From Gracilibacillus oryzae (GTDB taxonomy: Bacteria > Bacillota > Bacilli > Bacillales > Amphibacillaceae), in NCBI RefSeq assembly GCF_009498735.1, contig NZ_ML762435.1, positions 42,202-106,201 of the forward strand: 64,000 nucleotides of DNA, given 5' to 3'. Both the position numbers and the translations under genes were made by a program. Below, in pieces: positions 9,688 through 19,095 of this stretch. Numbering within the stretch: the first letter of the stretch is position 1; every line of letters begins with the position of its first letter. The notes below the pieces were generated by a model. The model was not told where the DNA came from, searched no databases, and saw only the letters and a program-made list of their open reading frames with translations.

Positions 9688-10406
9688 TATAATGCCTCCA
9701 GTCTTGTTAAAATATTGTCATATACTGTTACTAAATCGCCTAAGTCCTGGCGGAACACGTCTTTATCCATCTTCTCACCTGTCGAAAGATCCCATAATCT
9801 GCAAGTATCTGGGCTCACTTCATCTGACAGAACGATCTCCCCTGATGCATTGCGTCCGAATTCGAGTTTGAAGTCAACAAGCTGCAAATTGATGTCTTTG
9901 AAAAAAGCTTGCAATTTTTCATTTACCTGAAGTGCCATTTGTTTAATTTGCGCAAGATCTTCTTCTGTTGCATCAGATAAGATCAATGCATGCGCATCAT
10001 TAATCAATGGATCACCAAGTTCATCTTTTTTATAGAAAAGTTCCACAAGCGGCGGATTGAAGACTGATTTCTCTTCAATCCCGATTCTTTTTACAATACT
10101 TCCAGCAGCCACATTGCGCACAACAACTTCAAGCGGGATAATCGTTGTTTTCTCAACAAGCTGTTCTGTCTCATTTAGTGCTTTTTTAAAATGACTGTTC
10201 ACACCATTTTTGTGCAGATATTCAAACACTTTGGCGGAAATCAAATTATTGTAACGACCTTTTCCTTCAAATTGAGCTTTCTTCTCTCCATTAAAAGCAG
10301 TCGCATCATTTTTATAGGAAAGTACAAGCAGCTGCTCATCATCCTGTACTGTAAAAACCTGTTTCGCTTTTCCTTCATATAACAGCTTGTCCTTCATCTC
10401 AAACAC
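9687..10406 (-). CDS. purC: SAICAR synthase PurC
   Basis: A 239-residue phosphoribosylaminoimidazole-succinocarboxamide synthase, joining CAIR and aspartate with ATP. Visible features are LLYEGKAKQVF at the N-terminus, the nucleotide/substrate segment KNDATAFNGEKK, LEVVVRNVAAGSIVKRIG and the C-terminal SDEVSPDTCRLWD. Only 3 nt separate it from the preceding purB stop, so it is tightly within the operon. Confidence 0.97.
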   Translation of the reverse strand: MFEMKDKLLYEGKAKQVFTVQDDEQLLVLSYKNDATAFNGEKKAQFEGKGRYNNLISAKVFEYLHKNGVNSHFKKALNETEQLVEKTTIIPLEVVVRNVAAGSIVKRIGIEEKSVFNPPLVELFYKKDELGDPLINDAHALILSDATEEDLAQIKQMALQVNEKLQAFFKDINLQLVDFKLEFGRNASGEIVLSDEVSPDTCRLWDLSTGEKMDKDVFRQDLGDLVTVYDNILTRLEAL

Positions 10407-10409
10407 TCC

Positions 10410-11705
10410 TTATGCTAAACCGATTTTTTTGAAAATTTGATCAACATTTTTTAAATGGTATGTGTAATCGAAGCAATCATCGATCTGTTCTTTCGTTAAC
10501 GTGCTTGTAATCCGATCTTCCTGTTCGATCAATTCACGGAATGGTGTCGCCGTTTCCCATGCTTTCATTGCATTCGGCTGTACCATATCATAAGCTTCTT
10601 CACGGCTCATGCCCTGATCAATAAGTGAAAGCAATACACGCTGAGAGAAAATAACGCCATACGTACGATCAATATTGCGTTTCATATTCTCAGGGAATAC
10701 TGTCAGGTTCTTCACGATATTACTGAAACGATTTAACATATAATTAAGTGCGATAGTCGCATCTGGCAAAATCACACGCTCTGCTGAAGAGTGGGAAATA
10801 TCACGTTCATGCCATAAAGAAACATTTTCATAGGCTGTTACCATATAGCCACGGATCACACGAGCCATACCTGTCATGTTCTCAGATCCGATTGGGTTAC
10901 GTTTGTGCGGCATTGCTGATGAACCTTTTTGTCCTTTTGCAAAAAATTCTTCCACTTCACGAGTTTCTGTTTTTTGCAGACCACGAACTTCTGTCGCAAA
11001 TTTTTCGATGGAACTAGCGATCAGGGCAAGTGTTGACAAGTATTGGGCATGACGGTCACGCTGTAATGTTTGCGTCGATACAGGAGCTGCCTGCAAGCCT
11101 AACTTTTCACAAACGAATTCTTCTACAAATGGCTCAATGTTCGCATATGTTCCAACAGCACCGGAAAGCTTTCCTGTTTCAATCACTTTTGACGCTGCAT
11201 CAAAGCGTTCGAGGTTACGTTTCATTTCTTCATACCATAATGCCATTTTTAAACCAAATGTTGTCGGTTCTGCATGGACACCATGTGTACGTCCCATCAT
11301 TACCGTATGTTTATGCTCAATTGCTTTGTCTTTTAAAATATCAATAAAATTAACGATATCACGGCGGATGATCACATTCGCTTGTTTCAGCATATAAGAA
11401 AGAGCTGTATCGACAACATCTGTTGACGTTAAGCCGTAGTGAACCCACTTTTTCTCATCACCTAAAGTTTCCGATACGGCGCGAGTAAATGCGACAACAT
11501 CATGGCGAGTCTCTTGTTCGATTTCCAAAATACGATCAATATTGAAAGATGCATTCTCACGTAATTTCTTTACATCTTCTTTTGGAATGACACCAAGCTC
11601 ACTCCATGCTTCACATGCCAGTATTTCTACTTCCAGCCATGCATTAAAGCGATTTTCCTCTGTCCAGATCTTGCCCATTTCTTCTCTTGTATAACGTTCA
11701 ATCAT
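10410..11705 (-). CDS. purB: Adenylosuccinate lyase PurB
   Basis: A 431-residue member of the fumarase/aspartase superfamily. It cleaves SAICAR in de novo synthesis and adenylosuccinate on the way to AMP. The signature loop [17 protein letters not shown] with its catalytic Ser is intact, as are [10 protein letters not shown] and [16 protein letters not shown] carrying the active-site His. Length equals that of B. subtilis PurB. It follows purK after 13 nt. Confidence 0.97.
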   Translation of the reverse strand: MIERYTREEMGKIWTEENRFNAWLEVEILACEAWSELGVIPKEDVKKLRENASFNIDRILEIEQETRHDVVAFTRAVSETLGDEKKWVHYGLTSTDVVDTALSYMLKQANVIIRRDIVNFIDILKDKAIEHKHTVMMGRTHGVHAEPTTFGLKMALWYEEMKRNLERFDAASKVIETGKLSGAVGTYANIEPFVEEFVCEKLGLQAAPVSTQTLQRDRHAQYLSTLALIASSIEKFATEVRGLQKTETREVEEFFAKGQKGSSAMPHKRNPIGSENMTGMARVIRGYMVTAYENVSLWHERDISHSSAERVILPDATIALNYMLNRFSNIVKNLTVFPENMKRNIDRTYGVIFSQRVLLSLIDQGMSREEAYDMVQPNAMKAWETATPFRELIEQEDRITSTLTKEQIDDCFDYTYHLKNVDQIFKKIGLA

Positions 11706-11718
11706 TTAATTGTGCCTC

Positions 11719-12849
11719 CTAATTTTCTTCGATTATCTTTTTTTCTACTAAATCATGATATATGTTAATGGCATTGTCCCCAATAAAAGTAGCATGCCCC
11801 ATTTTTCTTAATGGCTTGTTTTCTTCTTTTCCGTACATATGAAGGTGTGCTGTTCCGACTTCATCCAGTCTGGTGAAAAACGGCTCCACATCTTTTCCTA
11901 ACAAGTTAAACATCACGGCACCGCCATGAGAAAATACTGGTGCAAGCGGCAATCCGCAAATCGCGCGAATGTGCTGTTCAAATTGGGAGACATTGCATGC
12001 TTCGATCGTATAATGTCCCGAGTTATGCGGGCGAGGTGCTAGTTCATTGATTAAGATTTCCTCACCAGTTACGAACATTTCAATTGCAAATGTGCCAACA
12101 ACACCGATTGTCTCTGCGATTGCTTTGGCTGCTTGCTTTGCCTTTGCTGCAATGCTTTCAGAAACGCGAGCTGGTGCAATGGTTGCATGTAAAATATGGT
12201 CACGATGAATGTTTTCAGCTACTGGAAAATAACTGATCTCCCCTGCTGCTGATCTTGTGAAAACAATCGAGATTTCTTTATCAAATGGAACCCATTTTTC
12301 TATAATCAACCTGTCTGCTGATTCAAGCATCTCTGCTGCTTCCTGCAAATCAGATTCATTTGTCAGTTTCACCTGACCTTTGCCGTCATAACCGCCACGG
12401 CAAGTTTTCGCAACAGATGGATAGCCGATTTTGTTGGCAGCATCCTTTAATTCCTGTTCTGAGGTTACAATCGCAAATTCAGCAACAGGCTGGCTGCTTT
12501 CGACCATTGCCTTCTTCTCTAATTCACGATCCTGGGTTACTTTCAATGAATTGGCTCCCTGAGGTAATATCCCTTTATCTTCAAGGATTTGAGCTGCTGT
12601 CAGGTCAACATTCTCGAATTCATATGTGACAACATCTGATCTTTCACTAAGCTGCTTAACAGCATCAAGGTCGTCATATGCAGCAACAATCTGATCATCT
12701 GCTACTTGTGCTGTCGGGCAGTCCGGCGTCGGGTCGAGAACAATCACTCTGTAACCCATATGCTTTGCTGCAGTTGTCATCATTCGCCCTAATTGTCCAC
12801 CGCCAATAATTCCAATCGTAGATCCGAATAATAATTTATTGTTCTGCAA
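11719..12849 (-). CDS. purK: N5-carboxyaminoimidazole ribonucleotide synthase PurK
   Basis: This 376-residue ATP-grasp enzyme carboxylates AIR with bicarbonate to N5-CAIR. It has the N-terminal [21 protein letters not shown], the ATP-grasp loop [10 protein letters not shown], and the C-terminal [19 protein letters not shown] metal/nucleotide site. It overlaps purE by 14 nt, a pairing conserved in bacteria because PurE uses its unstable product. Confidence 0.97.
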   Translation of the reverse strand: MQNNKLLFGSTIGIIGGGQLGRMMTTAAKHMGYRVIVLDPTPDCPTAQVADDQIVAAYDDLDAVKQLSERSDVVTYEFENVDLTAAQILEDKGILPQGANSLKVTQDRELEKKAMVESSQPVAEFAIVTSEQELKDAANKIGYPSVAKTCRGGYDGKGQVKLTNESDLQEAAEMLESADRLIIEKWVPFDKEISIVFTRSAAGEISYFPVAENIHRDHILHATIAPARVSESIAAKAKQAAKAIAETIGVVGTFAIEMFVTGEEILINELAPRPHNSGHYTIEACNVSQFEQHIRAICGLPLAPVFSHGGAVMFNLLGKDVEPFFTRLDEVGTAHLHMYGKEENKPLRKMGHATFIGDNAINIYHDLVEKKIIEEN

Positions 12850-13327
12850 GATCTTCCCTCATTTCTGCTACTTTCTCCCGCATTTGCTGTTGATAACTGG
12901 CCAAAGTCTCCGCAACTTTTTCATCAAAGGCTCCGATCATTTGTGCTGCCAGGATGCCTGCATTTTTTGCCCCGGCGTTGCCAATTGCTACTGTTGCAAC
13001 AGGGACACCACCAGGCATTTGCACAATGGATAAAAGGGAATCAAGTCCATTTAAGCTTCTTGTCTGAACAGGAACACCAATGACAGGTAATGTTGTCTTC
13101 GCTGCAACCATTCCAGGCAAATGTGCTGCACCGCCTGCTCCCGCAATAATAACTTTCAAACCTTTCTTTCTTGCTTGTTCTGCATATTGGAACATGTCCT
13201 CAGGCGTTCTATGTGCAGAAATGACTTCCTTTTCATATTCGATACCAAACTCATCTAATATGTCACAAGCATGTTTCATTGTCTCCCAATCTGAAATGCT
13301 TCCCATTATTACCCCAACTTGTGCCAT
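12836..13327 (-). CDS. purE: N5-CAIR mutase PurE
   Basis: The first gene of the pur operon; its product converts N5-CAIR to CAIR. I start it at ATG 13327 ([19 protein letters not shown]), with GAGGGGAAAC just upstream. The open frame extends to 13420, but that extension crosses the leader terminator and is not conserved in the family. The substrate loop [15 protein letters not shown] and the Gly-rich [12 protein letters not shown] are intact. The 163-residue length is normal. Expression is controlled by a guanine riboswitch and PurBox pair upstream. Confidence 0.96.
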   Translation of the reverse strand: MAQVGVIMGSISDWETMKHACDILDEFGIEYEKEVISAHRTPEDMFQYAEQARKKGLKVIIAGAGGAAHLPGMVAAKTTLPVIGVPVQTRSLNGLDSLLSIVQMPGGVPVATVAIGNAGAKNAGILAAQMIGAFDEKVAETLASYQQQMREKVAEMREDLAEQ

Positions 13328-13368
13328 TGTTTCCCCTCTTTCTTCTATATTAAATGTATGAAAAAAAT

Positions 13369-13417
13369 AAAAACCTATCCAATCTCCATTATTATAAGAG
13401 AAGATGAATAGGTTTTT
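13369..13417 (-). terminator. Riboswitch-controlled terminator before purE
   Basis: AAAAACCTAT (13369-13378) pairs with ATAGGTTTTT (13408-13417), with further pairing inside. On the minus strand the stem ends in TTTTTATTTTTTTC, a strong U tract. It lies between the guanine aptamer and purE, and so is the expression platform that stops transcription when guanine is bound. Confidence 0.85.
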
Positions 13418-13538
13418 CATAATCGTATACTCAACCTTTCTATCTATAATCTCTTTTCAGGAGATATATCGAAAAAGTTTTCACAATTTTCGTATTCACC
13501 CGATGATTATAGAGTTAGAAAGTTACAAGTTACATCTT

Positions 13539-13607
13539 CCCTCATAGTCCATCATTTACGGTGACAGGTAGAAACTGCTGGGCCTTATTCCCAAATTATA
13601 TGAGGAT
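13539..13607 (-). promoter_or_regulatory. Guanine riboswitch aptamer of the pur operon
   Basis: Read on the minus strand, the sequence runs from a P1 strand CCTCATA with ATAATTTGGGAATAAGGCCC, through GTTTCTACC (J2/3), P3 with loop CCGTAAAT, to GGACTATGAGG closing P1. All conserved purine-aptamer positions are seen. The discriminating pyrimidine in GACTATG is C, which specifies guanine over adenine (adenine aptamers have T there). It sits 3' of the promoter and 5' of the purE terminator, so it is an OFF switch. Confidence 0.95.
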
Positions 13608-13644
13608 ATTATTTTTAATTGTTAGATTACTTAACTGCACTTCT

Positions 13645-13716
13645 ATGATAACAAGCAGCCATCATTTTTGTCAATAAAAAATCGAACGTTAAATTAATAA
13701 ACTAATTTAACGTTCG
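13645..13716 (-). promoter_or_regulatory. pur operon promoter with PurR box pair
   Basis: On the minus strand the order is CGAAC (13716-13712), 24 nt, GTTCG (13687-13683), 8 nt, the -35 TTGACA (13674-13669), 18 nt, and the -10 TATCAT (13650-13645). The boxes extend to AAAACACGAACGTT and its inverted partner, close to the B. subtilis PurBox consensus AWWWCCGAACWWT. PurR is a PRPP-inhibited repressor that binds such inverted pairs just upstream of pur promoters. The pbuG promoter has the same layout (17211-17282). The box pair is physically the same DNA as the yebG terminator. Confidence 0.85.
13683..13716 (-). terminator. Terminator of yebE-yebG (also PurBox pair)
   Basis: CGAACGTTAAATT (13683-13695) and AATTTAACGTTCG (13704-13716) form a 13-bp stem. 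On the minus strand it is followed by ATTTTTTATT. The stem overlaps the yebG stop codon. The same inverted repeat contains both PurR boxes of the pur operon. Confidence 0.75.
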
Positions 13717-13925
13717 TGTTTTAATAAAATCGCTTCAAATTGAATATTCTGTTCGGCTGGCTCTATTCCATTATCTGTCTCTTCAAAAACAGGTTTCTCT
13801 ATCCTTCTTACCGGTTGATAGCCTTCCTGTTTTATTCTGTTTAAACAGTCATCAATTGTTTCATTTTTCTCAACTTGGAAAACTTTCTTCATCTGCTGCC
13901 CGCTTTTGTTCTTCTTTTTCGACAC
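13707..13925 (-). CDS. yebG: NETI motif-containing protein (YebG-like)
   Basis: A 72-residue basic-to-acidic protein with the family's namesake motif, [17 protein letters not shown], followed by [10 protein letters not shown]. Its function is unknown. It lies just before the pur operon, as in B. subtilis (yebE-yebG-purE). The likely start is GTG 13925, with AAAGGAAAG about 10 nt upstream; an internal ATG at 13892 has no comparable ribosome site. It overlaps the yebE 3' end by about 55 nt, so it is translationally coupled. Confidence 0.85.
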   Translation of the reverse strand: MSKKKNKSGQQMKKVFQVEKNETIDDCLNRIKQEGYQPVRRIEKPVFEETDNGIEPAEQNIQFEAILLKHER

Positions 13926-14466
13926 TTTTAATAATCTTTCCTTTCTTCACCTTCTTCACCCAGAAACCGCCATGTATCTGCTTCGGTTCATAGGCAATAA
14001 TAAAGGCTTTAGGATCAATTGACTTAATCGTTTCATATAAATGCAATTCATATTTTCTTGGTGATAAGATCTGCATGGACAATCTGTCACCATCCATTCC
14101 ATAAGCATACCAGCTTGTGACACCATATCCTTTGTCCCTTAATTGCCGTGTGAAAGAGATATCAGGATTGGAGGAGATCACATTAACTGTTATATACCCT
14201 AAGGCAAGTTTTTCCTCTATCATAGATCCTACAATAACACCTATCCCATATCCAAGTCCATATGCCACTATGTTCTGAATCTCTCCCAGGTTATCTAACA
14301 CTATCCCTAATCCTACTGTATATATAACAATTTCCACTGTTCCAATAACAGCGGCAATATATCTTCTGCCCTTTAGTGTTAAGATAACTCTTAATGTAGA
14401 AAGCGAGACATACACTATATTAATTGCCATGATAATGACAACCATGACAAATGCATTTTCTAACAA
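13870..14466 (-). CDS. yebE: DUF2179/DUF5698 membrane protein (UPF0316, YebE-like)
   Basis: A 198-residue membrane protein. Three hydrophobic segments occupy roughly residues 3-85 ([53 protein letters not shown]), followed by a cytoplasmic DUF2179 domain ([20 protein letters not shown], and the C-terminal [13 protein letters not shown]). The function is unknown; DUF2179 domains are thought to bind small ligands. The start is a TTG at 14466 with GGGAGGGG about 5 nt before it. It is likely cotranscribed with yebG. Confidence 0.88.
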   Translation of the reverse strand: MLENAFVMVVIIMAINIVYVSLSTLRVILTLKGRRYIAAVIGTVEIVIYTVGLGIVLDNLGEIQNIVAYGLGYGIGVIVGSMIEEKLALGYITVNVISSNPDISFTRQLRDKGYGVTSWYAYGMDGDRLSMQILSPRKYELHLYETIKSIDPKAFIIAYEPKQIHGGFWVKKVKKGKIIKSVEKEEQKRAADEESFPS

Positions 14467-14673
14467 AACTTCCCCTCCCAGCTTCCCCTATTATTTAATC
14501 AGTGGGAATTCCTTGCTTTTCGCCGTCTCATTTTACCATACAAAATTGACCGATACTAGCAAAAAAATAAGCAACTACTTTTATAATCTGCCCTGTTATA
14601 AAGAAGGTAAACATGAATTATAGATTGAATAAGGAAAACTGGGGAAAGCTTGGCAAACTATAGTGCATGATTT

Positions 14674-15046
14674 CTATAAGTGGAAGACTTTCTTTTCATA
14701 TTCTATATGAAGCTGTTTCAACTGTTTAATAATATCATCGGTTATTTTATGGAGTTTTTCTAATGGCACTTTTTCATCATTATAACGAAGACTATTGTTT
14801 ATTTCTTCTATTAATGAATAGAAATTGTTCAATAATTGTTCTATTTGCTGATAGGTATCCATTTCTCGAATTCCTGGAATATAGGTCATCCACTAGACGA
14901 ACCGATTTTAAATCAGTTTCGGTAATCTGTAACATTAGAATGAAATGCTGTATTTGTTCCCCTGTACCTTCTACTGAAACCATTTGTCCAGAAGTTTTAT
15001 TAGTTTCCATACTCTTTTTTCTGAAAAGTAACGTCATTAAAATCAC
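14674..15046 (-). pseudogene. Frameshifted remnant of a globin-coupled (HemAT-like) sensor N-terminus
   Basis: Two minus-strand frames follow one another. The first, from about 15019, reads LLFRKKS, then a Gln/Val-rich stretch and LQITETDLKSVRLVDDL. The second, entering near 14889, reads MDTYQQIEQLLNNFYSLIEEIN and ends FEYEKKVFHL-like at 14674. Joined, they resemble the start of HemAT-type aerotaxis transducers (charged LF-K start, L-x-DL around the first helix, then an amphipathic helix ending in FY). The rest of the globin and the whole methyl-accepting domain are absent. This is a tentative assignment by pattern; it may instead be two small unrelated proteins. Confidence 0.4.
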
Positions 15047-15211
15047 TCCTTATTTATACTGTCGCTTATACATGACTATTCAACTATTATAAGATAGTTC
15101 CTTTTGACTACCTGTGAGCATTGTCACAAAATGATTGGAACATACTTTCACGGTTAGCAGATCTCAACATATATTAAATTGAAACTTACCTACATATAAG
15201 GAGGGGTGAGA

Positions 15212-15640
15212 ATGGATCCTTTTCAGCAAATGCATGATTGGAAAAATAACTTGGATCAGTTTTTCGGCGGAAACTTTTGGAATGATTTTGAACATATCGT
15301 AAAACCGCCAATTCCTGCGATTAATCTGTATGAATTAGACAATGAAATCATTGTCTATGTGAATTTACCAGGAGTTAGTGATCGGAAAAATGTGAACATT
15401 TACTTAGATGACAATGTATTGGAATTAAAAGGGGAAACTTTTCCAGTACAGCAAGGCGGAAAGCTGTTGAAGCAGGAAATCTTGCAAGGGGACTTTTCCA
15501 GAAGAGTTGAATTACCTTGTACTGTACGAAAAGATAAAGTGTCGGCTGTTTTGAAACATGGAGTAATGAGAATTCAATTGTTTAAATTAAGTGGGAATAG
15601 AAAGAAATTGAAGCAAATCAATTATGAAATAGAAGAATAA
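15212..15640 (+). CDS. Hsp20/alpha-crystallin family small heat-shock protein
   Basis: A 142-residue small heat-shock protein. The alpha-crystallin domain covers about residues 45-140: AINLYELDNEIIVYVNLPGV, LDDNVLELKGE, FSRRVELPCTVRKDKVSAVLKHGVMRIQL. The last strand shows G-V-M-R-I in place of the canonical G-V-L. Such proteins hold unfolding proteins, and in bacilli several are spore-associated (CotM/CotP type). The start is ATG 15212, 5 nt after the AAGGAGGGG ribosome site. A possible sigma-F/G-like promoter (GCATT, 18 nt, CATACTT at about 15118-15147) lies upstream, but this is weak evidence. Confidence 0.88.
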   Translation: MDPFQQMHDWKNNLDQFFGGNFWNDFEHIVKPPIPAINLYELDNEIIVYVNLPGVSDRKNVNIYLDDNVLELKGETFPVQQGGKLLKQEILQGDFSRRVELPCTVRKDKVSAVLKHGVMRIQLFKLSGNRKKLKQINYEIEE

Positions 15641-15673
15641 AGAGCCAGGCAAATTTACCTGGCTCTTTTTTTA
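15641..15673 (+). terminator. Terminator after the hsp20 gene (shared with pbuG)
   Basis: AGAGCCAGG (15641-15649) pairs with CCTGGCTCT (15658-15666), followed by TTTTTTTT on the plus strand. It also lies immediately after the convergent pbuG stop (15671) and can serve both genes. Confidence 0.85.
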
Positions 15674-16975
15674 ATGTACAAATCCCAAATATAGAATAAA
15701 CAGCACTGCTAACACCCACATAATTGGGTTGACTTCTTTCGCTCTGCCTTTTGCTAATAGCATAATAGGATAGAAGATAAAGCCGATCGCAATACCTGTT
15801 GCAATACTATATGCTAATGGCATGATAATAATCGTTAAAAAGGCAGGTACGGCAATCTCGAACTGATCCCATGGAATGTCTTTTAATGATGATGCCATCA
15901 TGATCCCGACGATAATCAATGCCGGCGCAGTTACTGATGGTGTGACAATATTAAGAAGTGGCGAGAAAAAGATCGCTAGCAAGAATAATAGTGCCGTGAT
16001 AACAGAAGCAAATCCTGAACGCCCTCCTGCTCCAACACCTGTTGCTGATTCCACATAAGATGTTGTGGTAGAAGTTCCTAAAGTTGCTCCTACTACTGTT
16101 GCTGCTGAGTCAGCAAATAATGCTTTACCTGCTTTTGGCAGTTTATTATCTTTCATTAAACCTGCTTTCGATGCTACTGCAACTAACGTTCCTGCTGTAT
16201 CAAAAAAGTCAACAAACAAGAAAGTTAAGATAACAATTAACATTTGTCCTGTGAATACTTCACCGAAATGTGAGAATGCTGCTCCAAATGTCGGCGCAAG
16301 ACTAGGTGCTGCACTAAAGACATCATCCAATCCTTGCGGCACAGGTACCTGATTAAAGAACATTCCAACAATTGCCGTAATAATCATTCCATAAAATACG
16401 CCACCCTTAACACCTAAACCGATTAAGACAACTGTAACGACAATTCCAATAATCGCCAGTAAAGTAGGTCCTGCTGTTACATCTCCTAATGCAACAAGCG
16501 TACTGTCATCTGGCACAATAATATCTGCATTTTGGAAACCGATAAATGCAATAAAAAGACCGATCCCTGCCCCTACCGCCATTTTTAATGTGGCAGGAAT
16601 TGCATTAATGATATATTCGCGAACACCTGTAAATGTTAAAATAATAAAGATTAATCCTGAAACTAACACACCCGCTAAAGCTGTTTCCCAAGGGATCCCA
16701 TTCACAATTACGACTGTATACGTAAAGAAAGCATTTAATCCCATCCCTGGTGCAAGAGCAATTGGATAATTCGCAAGCAAGCCCATTAATAATGTACCGA
16801 TCGCTGCTGCTAATGCTGTTGCAACAAATACTGCACCTTGGTCCATTCCTGTTTCGGCAAGCATGGATGGATTAACAAATAAAATATACGCCATTGCAAG
16901 AAATGTGGTAAGACCTGCAACTGATTCTTTTCGATAATTTGTACCAAGTTTATCAAATTCGAAGAACTTCTTCAT
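15671..16975 (-). CDS. pbuG: Guanine/hypoxanthine permease PbuG (NCS2/AzgA type)
   Basis: A 434-residue xanthine/uracil-type permease of the AzgA branch, with 12-14 membrane segments. It opens FFEFDKLGTNYRKESVAGLTTFLAMAYILFVNPSML and has GMGLNAFFTYTVV, FVDFFDTAGTLVAVASKAGL (the family signature) and GTSTTTSYVESATGVGAGGRSG. I use ATG 16975, with GGGGAG 8 nt upstream; the open frame to 17029 crosses the leader terminator. A guanine riboswitch and a PurBox-bearing promoter precede it. In this strain, with purH disrupted, purine uptake by this protein may be essential. Confidence 0.96.
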   Translation of the reverse strand: MKKFFEFDKLGTNYRKESVAGLTTFLAMAYILFVNPSMLAETGMDQGAVFVATALAAAIGTLLMGLLANYPIALAPGMGLNAFFTYTVVIVNGIPWETALAGVLVSGLIFIILTFTGVREYIINAIPATLKMAVGAGIGLFIAFIGFQNADIIVPDDSTLVALGDVTAGPTLLAIIGIVVTVVLIGLGVKGGVFYGMIITAIVGMFFNQVPVPQGLDDVFSAAPSLAPTFGAAFSHFGEVFTGQMLIVILTFLFVDFFDTAGTLVAVASKAGLMKDNKLPKAGKALFADSAATVVGATLGTSTTTSYVESATGVGAGGRSGFASVITALLFLLAIFFSPLLNIVTPSVTAPALIIVGIMMASSLKDIPWDQFEIAVPAFLTIIIMPLAYSIATGIAIGFIFYPIMLLAKGRAKEVNPIMWVLAVLFILYLGFVH

Positions 16976-17015
16976 TTTATTATCTCCCCTTCTTTTCATA
17001 CCAGAAGTAAGAAAA

Positions 17016-17044
17016 ACTCCTTTAACCATAGCAGCTAAAGGAGT
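17016..17044 (-). terminator. Riboswitch-controlled terminator before pbuG
   Basis: ACTCCTTTA (17016-17024) and TAAAGGAGT (17036-17044) form the stem; on the minus strand it is followed by TTTTTC. It lies between the guanine aptamer and pbuG. Confidence 0.85.
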
Positions 17045-17107
17045 CTCTCATACAATTCAGAGATATTGCACTGAACGCAAAAAATTGCGGACAGAAAATA
17101 TCTCCTC

Positions 17108-17176
17108 CTCGTAGTCAGAGCAATTAATGGTGCTCCGGTAGAGACTCTTGGGCCATATTCCCAACATTATACGACG
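17108..17176 (-). promoter_or_regulatory. Guanine riboswitch aptamer of pbuG
   Basis: On the minus strand: P1 with GTCGTATAATGTTGGGAATA, P2 GGCCCAA, J2/3 GTCTCTACC, P3/L3 CACCATTAAT, then CTGACTACGAGG closing P1. The specificity base in GACTACG is C (guanine). J2/3 reads GTCTCTACC where the usual sequence is GTTTCTACC, a small deviation. The downstream terminator makes it an OFF switch. Confidence 0.93.
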
Positions 17177-17210
17177 GATGGTAAATAATAATATTAATAA
17201 TTTCATTAAT

Positions 17211-17282
17211 ATCATACTAGGCTGTGAGAAAATAGTCAATAGCAAATCCGAATGTTTTTATAAAATCGCCAATTAACGTTCG
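17211..17282 (-). promoter_or_regulatory. pbuG promoter with PurR box pair
   Basis: On the minus strand: CGAAC (17282-17278), 24 nt, ATTCG (17253-17249), 9 nt, the -35 TTGACT (17239-17234), 17 nt, and the -10 TATGAT (17216-17211). Box spacing and distance to the -35 match the pur operon promoter almost exactly, although the promoter-proximal box has A in place of G. PurR control of pbuG is known in B. subtilis. Confidence 0.75.
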
Positions 17283-17413
17283 ACATCTTGGCAAATTATC
17301 TCACATACTTTTGTCGAACCTTCTTCGGATACCTTTAAATACAATTATTACAAGATATATGGAAAGTGTTTAAAAGACTTATCTAAGAAACCTCCACCGC
17401 TTTTCAAAATAAA

Positions 17414-17450
17414 AAACCCAAAAACATTATCATTCCATGTTTTTGGGTTT
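17414..17450 (-). terminator. Terminator of guaA
   Basis: AAACCCAAAAACA and TGTTTTTGGGTTT form a 13-bp stem about 10 nt after the guaA stop; on the minus strand it continues into TTTATTTTG. Confidence 0.85.
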
Positions 17451-17459
17451 TCCCTTCTC

Positions 17460-18998
17460 TTATTCCCACTCAATCGTAGCTGGCGGCTTACTTGTCACAT
17501 CATACAGCACACGGTTAATATGGTCGACTTCATTTACTAAACGAACCGAGATTTTTTCTAATACATCCCATGGAATACGTGCCCAGTCAGATGTCATCCC
17601 ATCAATCGATGTTACAGCACGGATACCAATCGCATAATCATATGTTCTTGTGTCACCCATTACCCCAACACTGCGGATATCAGGTAATACCGTGAAATAC
17701 TGCCAAATATCACGATCAAGTCCAGCTTTGCTAATTTCTTCTCTTAGAATAGCATCAGATTCACGAACAATTTCCACTTTTTCCGGCGTGATTTCACCAA
17801 GTACACGAATTCCTAAACCTGGGCCTGGGAATGGTTGGCGCCAAACGATTTCGTCAGGTAAACCTAGTTCTGTACCTAAAGCACGAACTTCATCTTTAAA
17901 CAATGTGTTTAGTGGCTCGATCAATTGGAACTCCATATCTTCTGGAAGTCCACCAACATTATGGTGTGATTTGATCGTCTGTGCAGTTTCTGTCCCACTT
18001 TCCACGATATCTGTATAAAGTGTTCCTTGTGCAAGAAAATCCATATTCTCTAATTTCGCTGCTTCATCATCAAATACATAGATAAATTCATTACCAATGA
18101 TTTTACGTTTCTGCTCAGGATCTGACACACCTTTTAACTTACTCAAGAAACGTTCCTCTGCATCCACTCTGATAATATTCATATGGAACTCATCACGGAA
18201 TGTCTCCATAACCGTATCTCCTTCATTTTTCCGAAGCAGACCATGGTCAACAAAAATACATGTTAATTGGTCACCAATCGCTTTATGGATAAGGGCAGCA
18301 ACAACAGAAGAATCAACCCCGCCGCTTAATGCACAAAGCACATTGCGGTCACCGACTTGTTCTCTGATCTTTTCCACTTCCATATCAATGAAGTTCGCCA
18401 TTGTCCAATCACCAGAACATTTACTCACATTGAAGACGAAATTTTTCAACAAATCATTTCCATATTCTGAGTTACGAACTTCAGGGTGGAATTGCACTCC
18501 GTAAAATTGCTTATCAGGATTGCTCATTGCTGCAACTGGTGTTGATGAGCTTGTCGCTTCAATCTGGAATCCAGCTGGAGCTTGAATGATTTTATCACTA
18601 TGACTCATCCAGACAACCTGCTTCTCTGGTGTTCCCTCAAATAAAATCGTACCCTCTTTTACATCAATTTCTGCTTTTCCATATTCACGCTCATTCGCAC
18701 GTTCTACGACACCGCCAAAGTGATGTGTCATTAATTGCATTCCGTAACAGATTCCCAGTACAGGAATCTCCAGATCAAAAATTCTTTCATCACAACGGAA
18801 ACTGTTTTCTCCATAGACACTATGAGGACCACCTGAAAGAATAATTCCTTTCGGGTTCATTTCCTTAATTTCTTCCACTGTTAAGCGGTGAGAATGCAGT
18901 TCACTGTATACACCAAACTCGCGGATACGGCGAGTGATTAATTGGTTATATTGACTTCCAAAATCGAGCACTAAAATCATTTCATTGTTTACTTCCAA
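17460..18998 (-). CDS. guaA: GMP synthase (glutamine-hydrolysing) GuaA
   Basis: A 512-residue enzyme that aminates XMP to GMP. The N-terminal class I amidotransferase shows [19 protein letters not shown], the nucleophile elbow [10 protein letters not shown] and YGVQFHPEV. The ATP-pyrophosphatase P-loop is [14 protein letters not shown], and the C-terminal dimer domain ends [11 protein letters not shown]. The start appears to be TTG 18998 with AAGGAG 9 nt upstream; an in-frame ATG lies six codons on but lacks a ribosome site. The gene has its own promoter and guanine riboswitch. Order relative to yebA and pbuG is as in B. subtilis. Confidence 0.97.
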   Translation of the reverse strand: MEVNNEMILVLDFGSQYNQLITRRIREFGVYSELHSHRLTVEEIKEMNPKGIILSGGPHSVYGENSFRCDERIFDLEIPVLGICYGMQLMTHHFGGVVERANEREYGKAEIDVKEGTILFEGTPEKQVVWMSHSDKIIQAPAGFQIEATSSSTPVAAMSNPDKQFYGVQFHPEVRNSEYGNDLLKNFVFNVSKCSGDWTMANFIDMEVEKIREQVGDRNVLCALSGGVDSSVVAALIHKAIGDQLTCIFVDHGLLRKNEGDTVMETFRDEFHMNIIRVDAEERFLSKLKGVSDPEQKRKIIGNEFIYVFDDEAAKLENMDFLAQGTLYTDIVESGTETAQTIKSHHNVGGLPEDMEFQLIEPLNTLFKDEVRALGTELGLPDEIVWRQPFPGPGLGIRVLGEITPEKVEIVRESDAILREEISKAGLDRDIWQYFTVLPDIRSVGVMGDTRTYDYAIGIRAVTSIDGMTSDWARIPWDVLEKISVRLVNEVDHINRVLYDVTSKPPATIEWE

Positions 18999-19036
18999 GA
19001 TTGTCCACTCCTTTTTATGTCACTAAAACAGAAAAA

Positions 19037-19076
19037 CTGCCTTTCTTTTTCAAAAGCTTGTCAGAAAGAAAGGCAG
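19037..19076 (-). terminator. Riboswitch-controlled terminator before guaA
   Basis: CTGCCTTTCTTT (19037-19048) pairs with AAAGAAAGGCAG (19065-19076); the minus strand then reads TTTTTCTG. It is the expression platform of the guaA leader. Confidence 0.85.
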
Positions 19077-19095
19077 AAATCACGATAGACCCCCA

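Noticed and set aside
13328..13420. N-terminal extension of PurE by 31 residues
   Set aside because: The extension lies across the riboswitch terminator, is not family-like, and a good ribosome site sits at ATG 13327.
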